Assembly (NCBI GenBank): GCA_965224225.1
Contig: CBDCZF010000031.1
Span: forward strand, 186,001-250,000
Direction: 5' to 3'
DNA: 64,000 bases
From: CAJQQK01 sp965224225
GTDB taxonomy: Bacteria > Pseudomonadota > Alphaproteobacteria > Rhizobiales > Hyphomicrobiaceae
Below are positions 35,048 through 43,576 of this stretch, one piece after another. The position numbers and the translations under genes are program-made. Numbering within the stretch: position 1 is the first letter of the stretch; each line of letters opens with the position of its first letter. Under the pieces are notes generated by a model, which was not told the origin of the DNA, searched no databases, and worked only from the letters and a program-made list of their open reading frames with translations.

Positions 35048-35725
35048 ATGTCCTTCTTCGATCAGCTCAAGCAAAAAGCTGCGGATGAATGGCGTGTGTA
35101 TACCGAACACCCTTTCACCGAAGGATTGGCTGACGGCACCCTGCCCGAGGCCGCGTTCAGGGACTACCTCGTTCAGGACTACCTTTTCCTGATCGAGTTC
35201 GCTCGTGCCTACGCGCTTGCTGTCTACAAGTCACCGAATCTTGCCGACATGCGCGAGGCAGCTGGTGGATTGTCCGCGATCCTCGACGTCGAAATGGACC
35301 TGCACGTCAAGCTTTGTGCCGGATGGGGGCTTTCGCCGGCAGATCTGGAGCAATCGCCTGCAGCAGCAGAAACCCTTGCCTATACGCGCTACGTTCTTGA
35401 TACGGGGATGCGCGGCGATCTACTCACCTTGAAGGTTGCGCTATCACCTTGCGTGATTGGCTACGCGGAGATCGCTTCGCGTCTCGCAACCTATCCAGGA
35501 TCACTTGCCGACAGGAACCCCTACGCAGTCTGGATCGCAGAGTATTCAGGCAATGCGTACCAGGAGATCGCGACAAGCGCTGAAGGACATCTCGATGCGC
35601 TTGCAGATCGCTATCTGACCCCTGCCCGGGAAGCGGAACTTGTTGCTATATTCAGGGAGGCGACCCGCCTGGAGGCCGACTTCTGGGAGATGGGTTGGCG
35701 GGTTGGTGCCGGCGACAACGATTGA
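35048..35725 (+). CDS. tenA: Thiaminase II / aminopyrimidine aminohydrolase
   Basis: TenA salvages thiamine breakdown products by hydrolysing aminopyrimidines to HMP. The 225 residues match the family. Conserved parts: HPFTEGLADGTLPEAAFRDYLVQDYLFL (about residues 19-46, with Asp of the active site), ALSPCVIGYAEIASRL with the catalytic Cys near residue 134, and IAEYSGNAYQEIATSAEG near 165-182, before the final helix with an active-site Glu. ATG 35048 yields MSFFDQLKQKA, the usual start; a longer frame begins at 34979. It follows the DUF1445 gene by 79 bases. No other thiamine genes are nearby. Confidence 0.92.
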   Translation: MSFFDQLKQKAADEWRVYTEHPFTEGLADGTLPEAAFRDYLVQDYLFLIEFARAYALAVYKSPNLADMREAAGGLSAILDVEMDLHVKLCAGWGLSPADLEQSPAAAETLAYTRYVLDTGMRGDLLTLKVALSPCVIGYAEIASRLATYPGSLADRNPYAVWIAEYSGNAYQEIATSAEGHLDALADRYLTPAREAELVAIFREATRLEADFWEMGWRVGAGDND

Positions 35726-36663
35726 TCGAATTGCGTTTCATCAATGAGGTCAGCTTAGCAACCATACACGGGCGAGTGTAGGTCAAAGATTTTGGTCACG
35801 CGGCCGCCCAGACTTGTATGCTCAGAGCCGACCGGTTGCTAAGCCTGATTCCTCGTGGCCAATCCCGGTTAGTGTGACTCTGGCGTAATCAAAGACTCGC
35901 GTGCAGGCACCGCTGACCAATTCCGAAGCCTTTCTCACACGATCCTGGCCGCAAGCTTAGAGGCTCATTCTGCGCAGGTGGCCCACCGCTGATTTGCAAT
36001 GGGCCGCAGCGGTGGTTGCCGAAATTGGCGGCCATGCTCGAAGTTGAGGCCACAGCGGAAGCGATTTGCTTGACTTGAGCCTTTCAGAGTTTGGCCCGCA
36101 GCGGCTCTGAGCAGATGCGGCACCAGATACTGGCCGGTGGCCGCCCTTGCAAACAAACGGTCATCGGCCCGCGGCGACAGTGATGCTTGAACTGCGAAAT
36201 CGACACATCAGGCTGCAAGACGGCCACACGAGCAGTTTTGACCCACAGCCGTCATCGCCAGCATTCGCATTTCGCATCGCATCAACAATTGCCCGCAGCT
36301 ACAAGCGGACCTGAGCAAGTGCAACATCGTCGAGGGCGTTGACCGACGCGATGATCAATAAGCGGGCATCGGTCATCTGTGGCCTCATCTAAATTGGGCC
36401 GGTCCGACCTGATATTCTCGAATGCAACTCCTGATCCGGGACGACTTCCCAGTACGCCGGGCCGCTTTGATCGAACAGATCACAGAAGCCGGTATGACAG
36501 GCAGCGGGGACGGGGTCGCGACGCGACCTTATCGCGGGCAAGACGACGCAGACTTGCCTGAATAACTGCGCCGTCGCACCATACGGTATGGACTGCCGCC
36601 GGTTGCCTGTTGAACTCGCATAACAGTTCCAAGTAACACTGAATACGACCGATTCCAGCATGC
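35726..36663. other. Long intergenic stretch, no gene recognised
   Basis: About 940 bases between tenA and the next small gene. Several short frames exist on both strands, but they lack start signals and family motifs, and none is continuous over the region. No insertion-sequence ends, tRNA or promoter of the EcfG type was recognised. It may hold decayed sequence from past insertions. Confidence 0.5.
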
Positions 36664-36677
36664 AAAGGAGGTTTGTC

Positions 36678-36947
36678 TTGTCGGAAAACACCAAACCGGA
36701 TACCGCCAAACGCATTGAGGAGTCCGTAGCGACCGTCGAGGAAGCCGTGGATGTCGTCGAGAAGGCGGCCAACAAGGTCGAAACGAACGTTGTCGAGGGG
36801 ATCCAGCCCGACATCACCGAGGTTCGGCTGTATATGAGCGAACTGAGCGAAGCCGTCACCATCCGTCAAAAGCGGATGACCCTAGCGTTTTGGGTATTGG
36901 CAGCTCTTAACCTGATTGTGTTGGCGACCGTGTTGATTCGCGGGTAG
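36678..36947 (+). CDS. Small tail-anchored-like membrane protein, coiled coil (89 aa)
   Basis: A strong AAAGGAGG at 36664-36671 lies six bases before the TTG at 36678, which decides the start. The 89-residue product begins MSENTKPDTAKRIEES, has a heptad-rich acidic region (about residues 12-45; VEEAVDVVEKAANKVE), then a single C-terminal hydrophobic segment (FWVLAALNLIVLATVLIR), suggesting a C-tail-anchored inner-membrane protein. No family recognised. It is the first gene on the plus strand of the stress block. Confidence 0.7.
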   Translation: MSENTKPDTAKRIEESVATVEEAVDVVEKAANKVETNVVEGIQPDITEVRLYMSELSEAVTIRQKRMTLAFWVLAALNLIVLATVLIRG

Positions 36948-36980
36948 TCACCGGACCGGCGCCCCCCGCTGCGGGTCAGA

Positions 36981-37127
36981 TCAGTGTCCTCGCAGCTTCT
37001 TACGAGACAACCGCAAATCGGACACCACCTGCTCATGCCAACCGAAGACGTTGGCAATCTGCCTGTCAGTCAAGGCGGCCAGCAGGCGGTCTATGTCGCG
37101 TGGATCGATGTCGCGACGTTCGGTCAT
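36981..37127 (-). CDS. Small ORF with helix-turn-helix-like sequence (48 aa)
   Basis: A 48-codon frame with ATG at 37127 and TGA at 36981. The product begins MTERRDIDPRDIDRLLAALT and has TDRQIANVFGW, which looks like a helix-turn-helix core, and a basic end (LRLSRKKLRGH). Only a weak GGAA is found about a dozen bases upstream. Composition and the HTH-like helix suggest a real small regulator, but there is no family match to support it. Confidence 0.4.
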   Translation of the reverse strand: MTERRDIDPRDIDRLLAALTDRQIANVFGWHEQVVSDLRLSRKKLRGH

Positions 37128-37301
37128 TGTTCGTTGTTCCGCGCAGTTTCCATAAGCTCGTATTGCACCTTATGAAGACGCAAGCGGTGGAGCTTTGCTC
37201 TGGCTCAAATACTTCCGGAGTGTGGTTGGCGCGCCGCGTTGCTTGAATTTCGCAACCGCGAAACTCACCAATCTGCGCGATAACAGCTCGGAACAAGAAG
37301 C

Positions 37302-37454
37302 TCAGCGGAAGTAAACGAAAAAGCCTAGGCCAACAACTATCGCCAGAGCCAATGACACCCCGAGCACGATGCGCATATGACCGCTGATTTCGCCTTGTCG
37401 AGCTTCCCGCGTCGTCAGAATGGTCGGCTTCGTGGGATCGTTTTCGTTGCGCAT
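37302..37454 (-). CDS. Small membrane protein under a stress promoter (50 aa)
   Basis: A 50-residue protein: polar N-terminus MRNENDPTKPTILTTREARQ, then GEISGHMRIV, and one transmembrane segment (LGVSLALAIVVGLGFFVYF). Small proteins with this TREARQG-x-SGH-then-helix layout are frequent in Rhizobiales and lack a known role. ATG 37454 has GGAGAG about eight bases upstream, and an EcfG-type promoter (GGAAC-N17-GTT) ends 34 bases ahead. Position and promoter make it a likely member of the general stress regulon. Confidence 0.75.
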   Translation of the reverse strand: MRNENDPTKPTILTTREARQGEISGHMRIVLGVSLALAIVVGLGFFVYFR

Positions 37455-37487
37455 AATGGGACTCTCCAGGACTGTTGGCAATATCTA

Positions 37488-37512
37488 AACAGCTGAGCTG
37501 GAAATTGGTTCC
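37488..37512 (-). promoter_or_regulatory. EcfG-type general stress promoter (minus)
   Basis: Minus strand: GGAAC at 37512-37508, 17-base spacer, GTT at 37490-37488. The -10 element lies 34 bases before the ATG of the 50-residue membrane protein at 37454. Confidence 0.65.
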
Positions 37513-37525
37513 CGGTGCCATTTAC

Positions 37526-38548
37526 CTAACGCGGCGTCCCTGATCCATTCAGGCTATGGGCCAGCCATTCCGCGGCGCGGACGGCCCAGGCGACATCCTG
37601 CGCCGAGGTGTTGCTCTGGCTGAACGCTGCGGTCAACGCTTCGAGTGCCGCCTTGTCGTCGGCCAAACGCTCGACAAGACACCACCTGTTCCACTCCAGC
37701 ACGACGGACCAAGCCGGTCGTTCAAGCGCCGCGTTGGGCAGGCGATAGTGAAATGTCGGGCGAGGACTGATTTTCTCATTCGGTAAGGTCTGAGCAATGC
37801 GCTCTTCATCAATTATCGCGAACAGCGGCAGGAGATCGAGTTCGCGATCCCGCATCGGGTTGAACCTGAGATAATCTGAAACCAGCTCCTGTTGAGTGGG
37901 CAGATAGTCGGATCGCAAGACGAGATCGGCGTAGTCACTTGGAAACGGCGTGGCAAACCCCGTCACGTATCGACTGAGGTCGATTGCCATGACGGAACGC
38001 AACCAGGCTGACAACAATATCTGGCTGCGCACGATTGAAGCGAGCCACACCGGATCATCCGTCGCGATCTCCGGATTCAGATGGAGACCAAAAGCATAGA
38101 ACACGCTTTGGTCAGTGCCCTTTGCGCCGGCCTGCATCAACTCGGCCAGAAATTCATCGATGGCCGGCAATTCGCCAATTGGAATGGGAGGCGTGACGAT
38201 CTCGCACGGAATAACAAGAGCGCCGGTATCGCCGATCGTGCCGCTTACGAGTTCCGTCAGCCGACGCAACCAATCGGATGTTTCGTCATCAATAGTCGGA
38301 AGAAGGCCCTCTGGATGAGCATATCGCGAATCGAGTTCGGCCCTGAAATCACCGTAGATAGTGCCGGTCACCGCATAGCGGTGCCGATTTATTTCCTCAA
38401 CGGTGCCGCCGAATTTCGTGGCGATTGCACTTGCCGTGTCTTGCGCGCTGATCCCGGCAAACTCGATCTCCAGGCCGACCTTGCGGGCTTCGCCGGCCAT
38501 GTTCAAGAGGCGCGGCGGGCGAACGACGGAACGGGTTGGATCGAACAT
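37526..38548 (-). CDS. Putative amidoligase (glutamine-synthetase-like, PF12224)
   Basis: A 340-residue protein with the KVGLEIEFAG motif (about residues 23-32), the first metal-binding strand of glutamine-synthetase-like carboxylate-amine ligases. FYAFGLHLNPEI (about 160) supplies the nucleotide-site His and FHYRLPNAALERP the Arg region. Such enzymes form amide bonds with ATP, but the acceptor is unknown. ATG 38548 is preferred over 38551 and upstream codons because AGAGG lies six bases ahead. It is divergent from a class I amidotransferase-like peptidase gene, the pairing described for this family. Confidence 0.8.
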   Translation of the reverse strand: MFDPTRSVVRPPRLLNMAGEARKVGLEIEFAGISAQDTASAIATKFGGTVEEINRHRYAVTGTIYGDFRAELDSRYAHPEGLLPTIDDETSDWLRRLTELVSGTIGDTGALVIPCEIVTPPIPIGELPAIDEFLAELMQAGAKGTDQSVFYAFGLHLNPEIATDDPVWLASIVRSQILLSAWLRSVMAIDLSRYVTGFATPFPSDYADLVLRSDYLPTQQELVSDYLRFNPMRDRELDLLPLFAIIDEERIAQTLPNEKISPRPTFHYRLPNAALERPAWSVVLEWNRWCLVERLADDKAALEALTAAFSQSNTSAQDVAWAVRAAEWLAHSLNGSGTPR

Positions 38549-38580
38549 CATTCGCCTCTGTATCATTTCTGCAGATTGTT

Positions 38581-38605
38581 GGAACAATTCGCATGCGCCC
38601 GCGTT
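38581..38605 (+). promoter_or_regulatory. EcfG-type general stress promoter (plus)
   Basis: GGAAC at 38581-38585, 16-base spacer, CGTT at 38602-38605, a full match to the EcfG consensus. It ends 43 bases before the ATG of the amidotransferase-like gene at 38648. Confidence 0.7.
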
Positions 38606-38647
38606 GGATTAGCACGAATTTGCAACCAAGGTTGGTACACTGCCCGT

Positions 38648-39379
38648 ATGTCTTCACCAAAAATCGCGGTCACTGGTTCGGCACGCCGGGGATATCCCAT
38701 GTGGTTGGCGAATTGGTTCGCTGTCTGGCTTCAGGGCGGAACAGCTGTCCGTTTGGTGCCTCAGGACGGACACACAACGCATTTCGACGGTTTCGACGGC
38801 CTGCTGATCGGCGGTGGAGACGATATCAGCGCCCAACTTTACGGTGGCATCCCGGTGCCCGATGTTCGGGTTGATCCGGCTCGAGACGCATTAGAAGTGA
38901 AAGCGATCGAGCGCTTTCTTCCGAGCAGCAAGCCTGTTCTCGGTGTTTGCCGGGGCGCACAAATGCTGAACGTGGCACTGGGCGGCACGTTGCATTCTGA
39001 CATATACGAGGTCTACGAAGCCGCTCCCAAAATGCGCACTGTGCTGCCGCGCAAGAACGTCAGCCTCTTGCCGGGCACGACGTTGCGCGACATCTGCGAG
39101 CGCGCCGAACTCAGGGTCAACAGCCTGCATCACCAGTCCGTCGACGCACTTGGCGATGGTCTCCGCATCGCCGCACGCGATGACCATGACATTGTGCAAG
39201 CGATCGAGTTCACAAACCGAACCGGACAATTTCTGCTGGGGGTGCAATGGCATCCCGAGTTCCTGCCGTATCGGCCGTCTCAGCGACGGATCTTCGCGAG
39301 TTTCATGGAGGCTGTGTGCGACCAACCGACGGAGCAGAAAATACCGGTTTCAGATGCCGCACGACGAGGTATATCATAG
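38648..39379 (+). CDS. Class I glutamine amidotransferase-like peptidase (C26)
   Basis: A 243-residue protein of the gamma-glutamyl-gamma-aminobutyrate hydrolase (PuuD) group. The nucleophile elbow is KPVLGVCRGAQMLNVALGG (Cys near residue 102), LLIGGGDDISAQLY precedes it, and the His-Glu dyad is in LLGVQWHPEFLPYR (about 199-212). It would hydrolyse a gamma-glutamyl amide or supply ammonia. ATG 38648 is the natural start: the frame is open further upstream but over the antisense of the amidoligase gene. An EcfG-type promoter is directly upstream. It likely acts on the product of the divergent amidoligase. Confidence 0.87.
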   Translation: MSSPKIAVTGSARRGYPMWLANWFAVWLQGGTAVRLVPQDGHTTHFDGFDGLLIGGGDDISAQLYGGIPVPDVRVDPARDALEVKAIERFLPSSKPVLGVCRGAQMLNVALGGTLHSDIYEVYEAAPKMRTVLPRKNVSLLPGTTLRDICERAELRVNSLHHQSVDALGDGLRIAARDDHDIVQAIEFTNRTGQFLLGVQWHPEFLPYRPSQRRIFASFMEAVCDQPTEQKIPVSDAARRGIS

Positions 39380-39424
39380 CTGAAGGTGGCACGCCGTGAG
39401 CCGGACCTATAAAGAAATTGGCCA

Positions 39425-40180
39425 ATGGAACCTGTGAAACCCGCACCTGACCTTGACCGCAAACTGGTGGCCGTTTTTGCTGCGGACGTCGTTGGCTACT
39501 CCCGACTGATGGAGCAGGACGAGTCGGGAACGCTTGCGACGCTTTCGAGCCATCGAAACGTCCTCGATGGCTTGATCGACGAACACGGCGGACGCATCAC
39601 CAGCACGGCCGGCGATAGTGTCATGGCTGAATTCGGGAGCGTCATTAATGCCGTTGCTTGTGCGGTCGAGGTGCAGGAAGCGCTTCACGTCGCCAACGCA
39701 TCTCTGGCCACGCGTCTGGAGTTCCGCATCGGCATCAATGTGGGCGATGTCATCGTCAAAGACGAAGACATCTTTGGTGACGGTGTCAATGTTGCGGCCC
39801 GGCTTGAGACGCTGAGTGAGCCTGGTGGTGTCTGCGTGTCCAGAGGTGTTCGGGACTACATCGACAAACTGACGCCGTTCACTTTTGATGACTTGGGTGA
39901 GCAGGCCGTGAAAAATATCGCGGCTCCGATCCGGGCATTCGCGGTCCGTTTCGAGGACGGCAGGGCCGTGCTCAACCGGCAATCGCCTCCTCTTCGGGAT
40001 AACGACAAACCCATCGAACTGGTGGATGCGAGCGATGAGGTCGCGATCGAACTGGCATTCTGGGAAACGGTCAAAGATAGCGATAGCATCGCGGAGCTGA
40101 CCGCCTACGTGGAGAAGTACCCGAATGGCAGTTTCGTCGAGCTGGCGCAGATCCGATTGGCCGAATTGTCAGACGACTAG
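39425..40180 (+). CDS. Class III adenylate/guanylate cyclase with C-terminal repeat
   Basis: A 251-residue cytosolic protein. The N-terminal ~165 residues are a class III cyclase domain: LVAVFAADVVGYSRLMEQDE (first metal Asp, about residue 20), GGRITSTAGDSVMAEF (second metal Asp), FRIGINVGDVI, and EDIFGDGVNVAARLETL with the Asn-x3-Arg pair. About 55 residues at the C-terminus (AIELAFWETVKDSDSIAEL, then YVEKYPNGSFVELAQIRL) form one copy of a repeat often fused to such cyclases and caspase-like proteins. A Lys or Asp substrate-selectivity check would be needed to choose cAMP or cGMP. No sensor domain. Confidence 0.88.
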   Translation: MEPVKPAPDLDRKLVAVFAADVVGYSRLMEQDESGTLATLSSHRNVLDGLIDEHGGRITSTAGDSVMAEFGSVINAVACAVEVQEALHVANASLATRLEFRIGINVGDVIVKDEDIFGDGVNVAARLETLSEPGGVCVSRGVRDYIDKLTPFTFDDLGEQAVKNIAAPIRAFAVRFEDGRAVLNRQSPPLRDNDKPIELVDASDEVAIELAFWETVKDSDSIAELTAYVEKYPNGSFVELAQIRLAELSDD

Positions 40181-40214
40181 CGTCGAGATCAGGTTGGTGT
40201 TCAACGTACGTCTG

Positions 40215-41090
40215 TCAAATTTCCTGCTTCACCTGCGCGTACGCTAGCAGTGCAAACAGGCCGGTTCCGCCTAGGATATTGCCGAGGCCGGTCAGGAACA
40301 GTTGGGCGACCGCGTCAATCACGCTCATTTTGCCGTGCAACATCACTGTGAAGAGTTCCGTCGAGCCAACGATGACGTGTGACGTGTCGGCAACCGCGAT
40401 CGCATAGGTCATCGCGATGATCGTCCAGAATTCAAACCCGTTTGAGCTTGGCAGCATCCACACCATGGCTGCCACAAGGAAACCAGCCGGGATGGCCGTA
40501 AAGAAGGACTCCAGCGGCGTGCGCTCGGCAAAATGCAGCGAGATGTCCAGCACCGCCTTGCCGATTTCATCGGACGCGATCGGGAAGAGCAGCGGCAGGC
40601 TTGCGCTCAGAAACGTGCCAAAAAGATTGGCAACAAAGACAACAGACCAAAGGCGGGCGACGCACTTGACCGCCTCGAGACTGCGCTCATGCATGGCCGG
40701 CAAGACGGGTGTGATCGTGTTCTCGGTAAACAGCTGCAACCGGCCAAGTACGACGATAAGAAATCCAAAGCAATAGCCAAACTTTTCGAGAGCTGCGGCG
40801 CCTGGCACACCTTCCAAGGCAACGCGCAGCGCAGCCATCATGAACAGCGAGATGCTGATGCAAATGCCGGCGGCCAATCCTGACCACCAGAGCGAGGACA
40901 GTGGCCGCTGCATCTCTTCGATACCGGCCCGCGAAACCACGTCGTAGACGGTCAGAGAATCGGGAAACGCGTATTCTTCGGCCTTGTCTCTACGGTCAGT
41001 GGCCCGCTGCTCTTTGGTCTCATTGTCGTCCGATGGTTCATTTATCCGACCCGGAAATTCGACACGATCGTTGAGCTTGTCGGCCGCCAT
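40215..41090 (-). CDS. Formate/nitrite transporter family protein
   Basis: A 291-residue FocA/NirC-like channel protein with six predicted helices after a polar N-terminal region of about 50 residues. Segments include WWSGLAAGICISISLFMMAAL (about residues 68-88) and FCFGFLIVVLGRLQLFTEN-like, matching the LFTEN motif of the family, and VAAMVWMLPS. It would conduct small anions such as formate, nitrite or hydrosulfide. The long acidic N-terminus is typical of the YfdC-like branch. ATG 41090 fits the family; a weak site precedes it. Nothing nearby explains the substrate. Confidence 0.85.
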   Translation of the reverse strand: MAADKLNDRVEFPGRINEPSDDNETKEQRATDRRDKAEEYAFPDSLTVYDVVSRAGIEEMQRPLSSLWWSGLAAGICISISLFMMAALRVALEGVPGAAALEKFGYCFGFLIVVLGRLQLFTENTITPVLPAMHERSLEAVKCVARLWSVVFVANLFGTFLSASLPLLFPIASDEIGKAVLDISLHFAERTPLESFFTAIPAGFLVAAMVWMLPSSNGFEFWTIIAMTYAIAVADTSHVIVGSTELFTVMLHGKMSVIDAVAQLFLTGLGNILGGTGLFALLAYAQVKQEI

Positions 41091-41214
41091 AGAAATTCTT
41101 TCGGTTGAGACTGTTCGAATATGTTTGGACAATGCGGGAATACACCATTGAGGCTAACTGACAAATGCGGAAATTCTTCAGCCGGTTCTGGCACGGAAAA
41201 CTTGCGTCCTGAAC

Positions 41215-41239
41215 GGAACCTTTAGGCGCACAGCTTGTT
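41215..41239 (+). promoter_or_regulatory. EcfG-type general stress promoter (plus)
   Basis: GGAAC at 41215-41219, 17-base spacer, GTT at 41237-41239. It ends 48 bases before the ATG of the coiled-coil protein gene at 41288. Confidence 0.6.
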
Positions 41240-41287
41240 CACCATCATGCACTGAGGTCCAATACAACCATTATCGAGGATCGGAAT

Positions 41288-41848
41288 ATGAACAACAAGA
41301 TCGGTGAATTCAGCAATACGACAGGTCTTGCGGCTGATTGGCGTGAACTCGAAGTCGAACTTGGTCGGTTTGGCACCCAACTCGAGGATATGCGTGGTCA
41401 GCCAGAGCTTATTGGGCAGAGTGTCATTGAAGATTTGGAGCAGCGCTATGAAGATATCGCGCGGCAAGTCCTGGAGCTGAAAGCGAAAACCGCGGACGCC
41501 ATCAGCTCTTCCGACTCGGGTACCGAAGAGGCTGGCAGGTTGGGCTTGCGCGACGGTCTGGAGACAGTGAAGGAAAAGGCCGGCCAACTTGGCCAACAAG
41601 TCGCGGGAGCCGCAGGGGCGGCGGGCGAAGCCATCCAATCAAAGGCCTCGGTACTCGACGAACAGACGCGTCCCTACCGCGAAGAAGCGAGCAAGGTTGC
41701 CGCTGAGACCGGAGAGCGGGTCAAGCTGGCCGCCAAGGATGTCGGACACGGCTTCGGTATCGCCTGGGAAGCGCTGAAACGAGACTTTGAGAATGCTTAT
41801 AGCCGCCTGTCTGACGGTGCCGATGAAAGACGGGATGAGAAATTTTGA
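41288..41848 (+). CDS. Helical stress-type hypothetical protein
   Basis: A 186-residue soluble protein without recognised domain. It starts MNNKIGEFSNTTGLAADWRE, has a heptad-rich segment (about residues 18-72), then an Ala/Gly-rich region (GQQVAGAAGAAGEAIQSKAS) and an amphipathic region resembling apolipoprotein- or LEA-like helices (VKLAAKDVGHGFGIAWEALK). AGGA precedes the ATG. The upstream EcfG-type promoter suggests induction in the general stress response. A protective or membrane-associated role is guesswork. Confidence 0.7.
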   Translation: MNNKIGEFSNTTGLAADWRELEVELGRFGTQLEDMRGQPELIGQSVIEDLEQRYEDIARQVLELKAKTADAISSSDSGTEEAGRLGLRDGLETVKEKAGQLGQQVAGAAGAAGEAIQSKASVLDEQTRPYREEASKVAAETGERVKLAAKDVGHGFGIAWEALKRDFENAYSRLSDGADERRDEKF

Positions 41849-41975
41849 TGCTTGGAGTGTCTGGTTAATGCCTGAAACACCGGGTGAGCTACCGATAAAT
41901 TTTAAGTGCGGCCTTTGTAGACTGCGCGAACCGTGAGAAACTCACCCTCCTCCTTTTTCAGACAAGCGACCGTGC

Positions 41976-42866
41976 ATGCAGATACCGACACCGCTGCTGA
42001 ATCAGCTCGAAATGTACAACCGTGCGTTCTGGCAGCATCTGCCGCAAATTCTCATGGCGATCGTTTTTATTGCGCTGACTTGGGCTGCGGTTCGTTTGGT
42101 GCGCTTCGTCATCGACAGATTGTTCTCAACGGCGCGGATGCGCCGCTCGCTCATCGAGGTGATGCAGATGCTCGCCTCGGTGGGCTTGTGGTTTGCAGGT
42201 GCTCTCGTAGCAATGACAATAGCATTTCCCTCGATCACTCCGGCCAAGGCGTTGACCGCGCTCGGGCTTGGATCGGTCGCCGTTGGCTTTGCCTTCAAGG
42301 ACATTTTTGAGAACTTTTTTGCCGGCATTCTGCTCTTGGTGCGCGAACCGTTTCGACTCGGTGACTTCATCGAATGCAATGACATCGAGGGGCAGGTTCA
42401 GCGTATCTCGGTACGTGACACTCAGATCCGCCAGACAGACGGGCAGATGGTAATCGTCCCCAATGCGATGCTTTTAAAGCAACCTGTCCATGTGCTGACT
42501 AACACCGATCTTCGACGCACGACGATCATCTGTGGCGTCGCTTACGGAGAGGATGTCGACAAGGCCCGCGATGTGATCACGGCAGCAGTCCGCAAAGTGG
42601 ATTCGGTGCGGAATGATATTCGTGACGTGCAGATTTTCGCCCAGGCTTTCAGTAGCTCATCGATAGATTTCGAAGTGACCTGGTGGACGGGCTCCAAACC
42701 GATTGATATTCGTACATCGCGAGATCAGGTCGTCGCCGCCGTGAAGCGCGCCCTCGATGATGCGGGCATCGAGATCCCCTTCCCGTATCGGACCTTGACG
42801 TTCAAAGGTGATGTCCCCGTCCGCGATTCTTCAATCAAACGAGGTGAGACGGCAGAAAGTACGTAG
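41976..42866 (+). CDS. Small-conductance mechanosensitive channel (MscS family)
   Basis: A 296-residue inner-membrane channel. Three hydrophobic segments occupy about residues 22-45, 60-80 and 85-110; the last contains ALGLGSVAVGFAFKDIFENF, the pore-lining Gly/Ala helix, followed by FAGILLLVREPFRLGDFIE and the beta domain. It relieves hypo-osmotic pressure. No EcfG-type promoter was found upstream, but it is surrounded by genes that have one. A second MscS-family gene, with an extra domain, is at 45.8-47.2 kb. Confidence 0.92.
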   Translation: MQIPTPLLNQLEMYNRAFWQHLPQILMAIVFIALTWAAVRLVRFVIDRLFSTARMRRSLIEVMQMLASVGLWFAGALVAMTIAFPSITPAKALTALGLGSVAVGFAFKDIFENFFAGILLLVREPFRLGDFIECNDIEGQVQRISVRDTQIRQTDGQMVIVPNAMLLKQPVHVLTNTDLRRTTIICGVAYGEDVDKARDVITAAVRKVDSVRNDIRDVQIFAQAFSSSSIDFEVTWWTGSKPIDIRTSRDQVVAAVKRALDDAGIEIPFPYRTLTFKGDVPVRDSSIKRGETAEST

Positions 42867-42878
42867 AAAAGTCGCCCG

Positions 42879-43490
42879 TCAGTTGCGGTCGATCTTTTCT
42901 TTCAACGCCTGCCGGGCGCGGGAGAGACGAGACTTCACTGTACCGACCTGGACGCTCAAGATCCCGGCTGCCGTCTCGTAGTCCATTCCCTCAATGACCA
43001 CCAGATTGAGCACCTCCCGATGATCGGTGGAAAGTGCGTCAAAGGCATCAGCAACGTCGCCGAACTCCAGATTTGTTTCCTGGTTCGGTGCAGTCGATCT
43101 CTCATTCGAGAGCCCGATCTCACACATCGCCTCGTTTTCCCGGCGCGACCGTCGGCACTTGTTATAGAAAAGATTGCGCGCGATGACGATAAGCCAGGGT
43201 CGCATCAGTGTCCCTGGCTCCCACTTGTCGATGTTTGCGATCGCGCGGACAACGCAGTCGTGGACAAGGTCGTCCGCGTCGTCCAGGTCGCGCGTTAATG
43301 AGCGCGCATAGCGGCGAAGATAAGGTAGCTCCGGCTCAATGAGACGGATCGACTGTTCATTTTCTGACGTGTGTGTCGACGCAGGTGTAGGTGCCAGTCT
43401 TGTAGTGACCATTAGACTCAGGACTTTCGCGTCACCAGCCTCGGAAGCGAAGGGTTTTCGCCTGCGTTGGATCATTTCCACACGATTCAT
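42879..43490 (-). CDS. ECF-type sigma factor
   Basis: A sigma-70 family protein of up to 203 residues; ATG 43490 is used, but an ATG at 43412 would give 177 residues, closer to family length. Region 2 reads YLRRYARSLTRDLDDADDLVHDCVVRAI and ends with KWEPGTLMRPWLIVIARNLF, the promoter -10 reading part. Region 4 reads ALSTDHREVLNLVVIEGMDYETAAGIL and VGTVKSRLSRARQAL, the -35-reading HTH. It resembles EcfG-like sigma factors, which read GGAAC-N16/17-CGTT promoters, and is surrounded by many such promoters. It lacks its own recognisable one; an anti-sigma-like gene is at 44.8 kb. Confidence 0.87.
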   Translation of the reverse strand: MNRVEMIQRRRKPFASEAGDAKVLSLMVTTRLAPTPASTHTSENEQSIRLIEPELPYLRRYARSLTRDLDDADDLVHDCVVRAIANIDKWEPGTLMRPWLIVIARNLFYNKCRRSRRENEAMCEIGLSNERSTAPNQETNLEFGDVADAFDALSTDHREVLNLVVIEGMDYETAAGILSVQVGTVKSRLSRARQALKEKIDRN

Positions 43491-43576
43491 CCGGTGAATG
43501 GGAAACTTGGCGGACGCATCGCAGATCGATGGTGTGTCGATCCAGTCGAAAGGTTAAAGACCGACTAAGCTATCCG

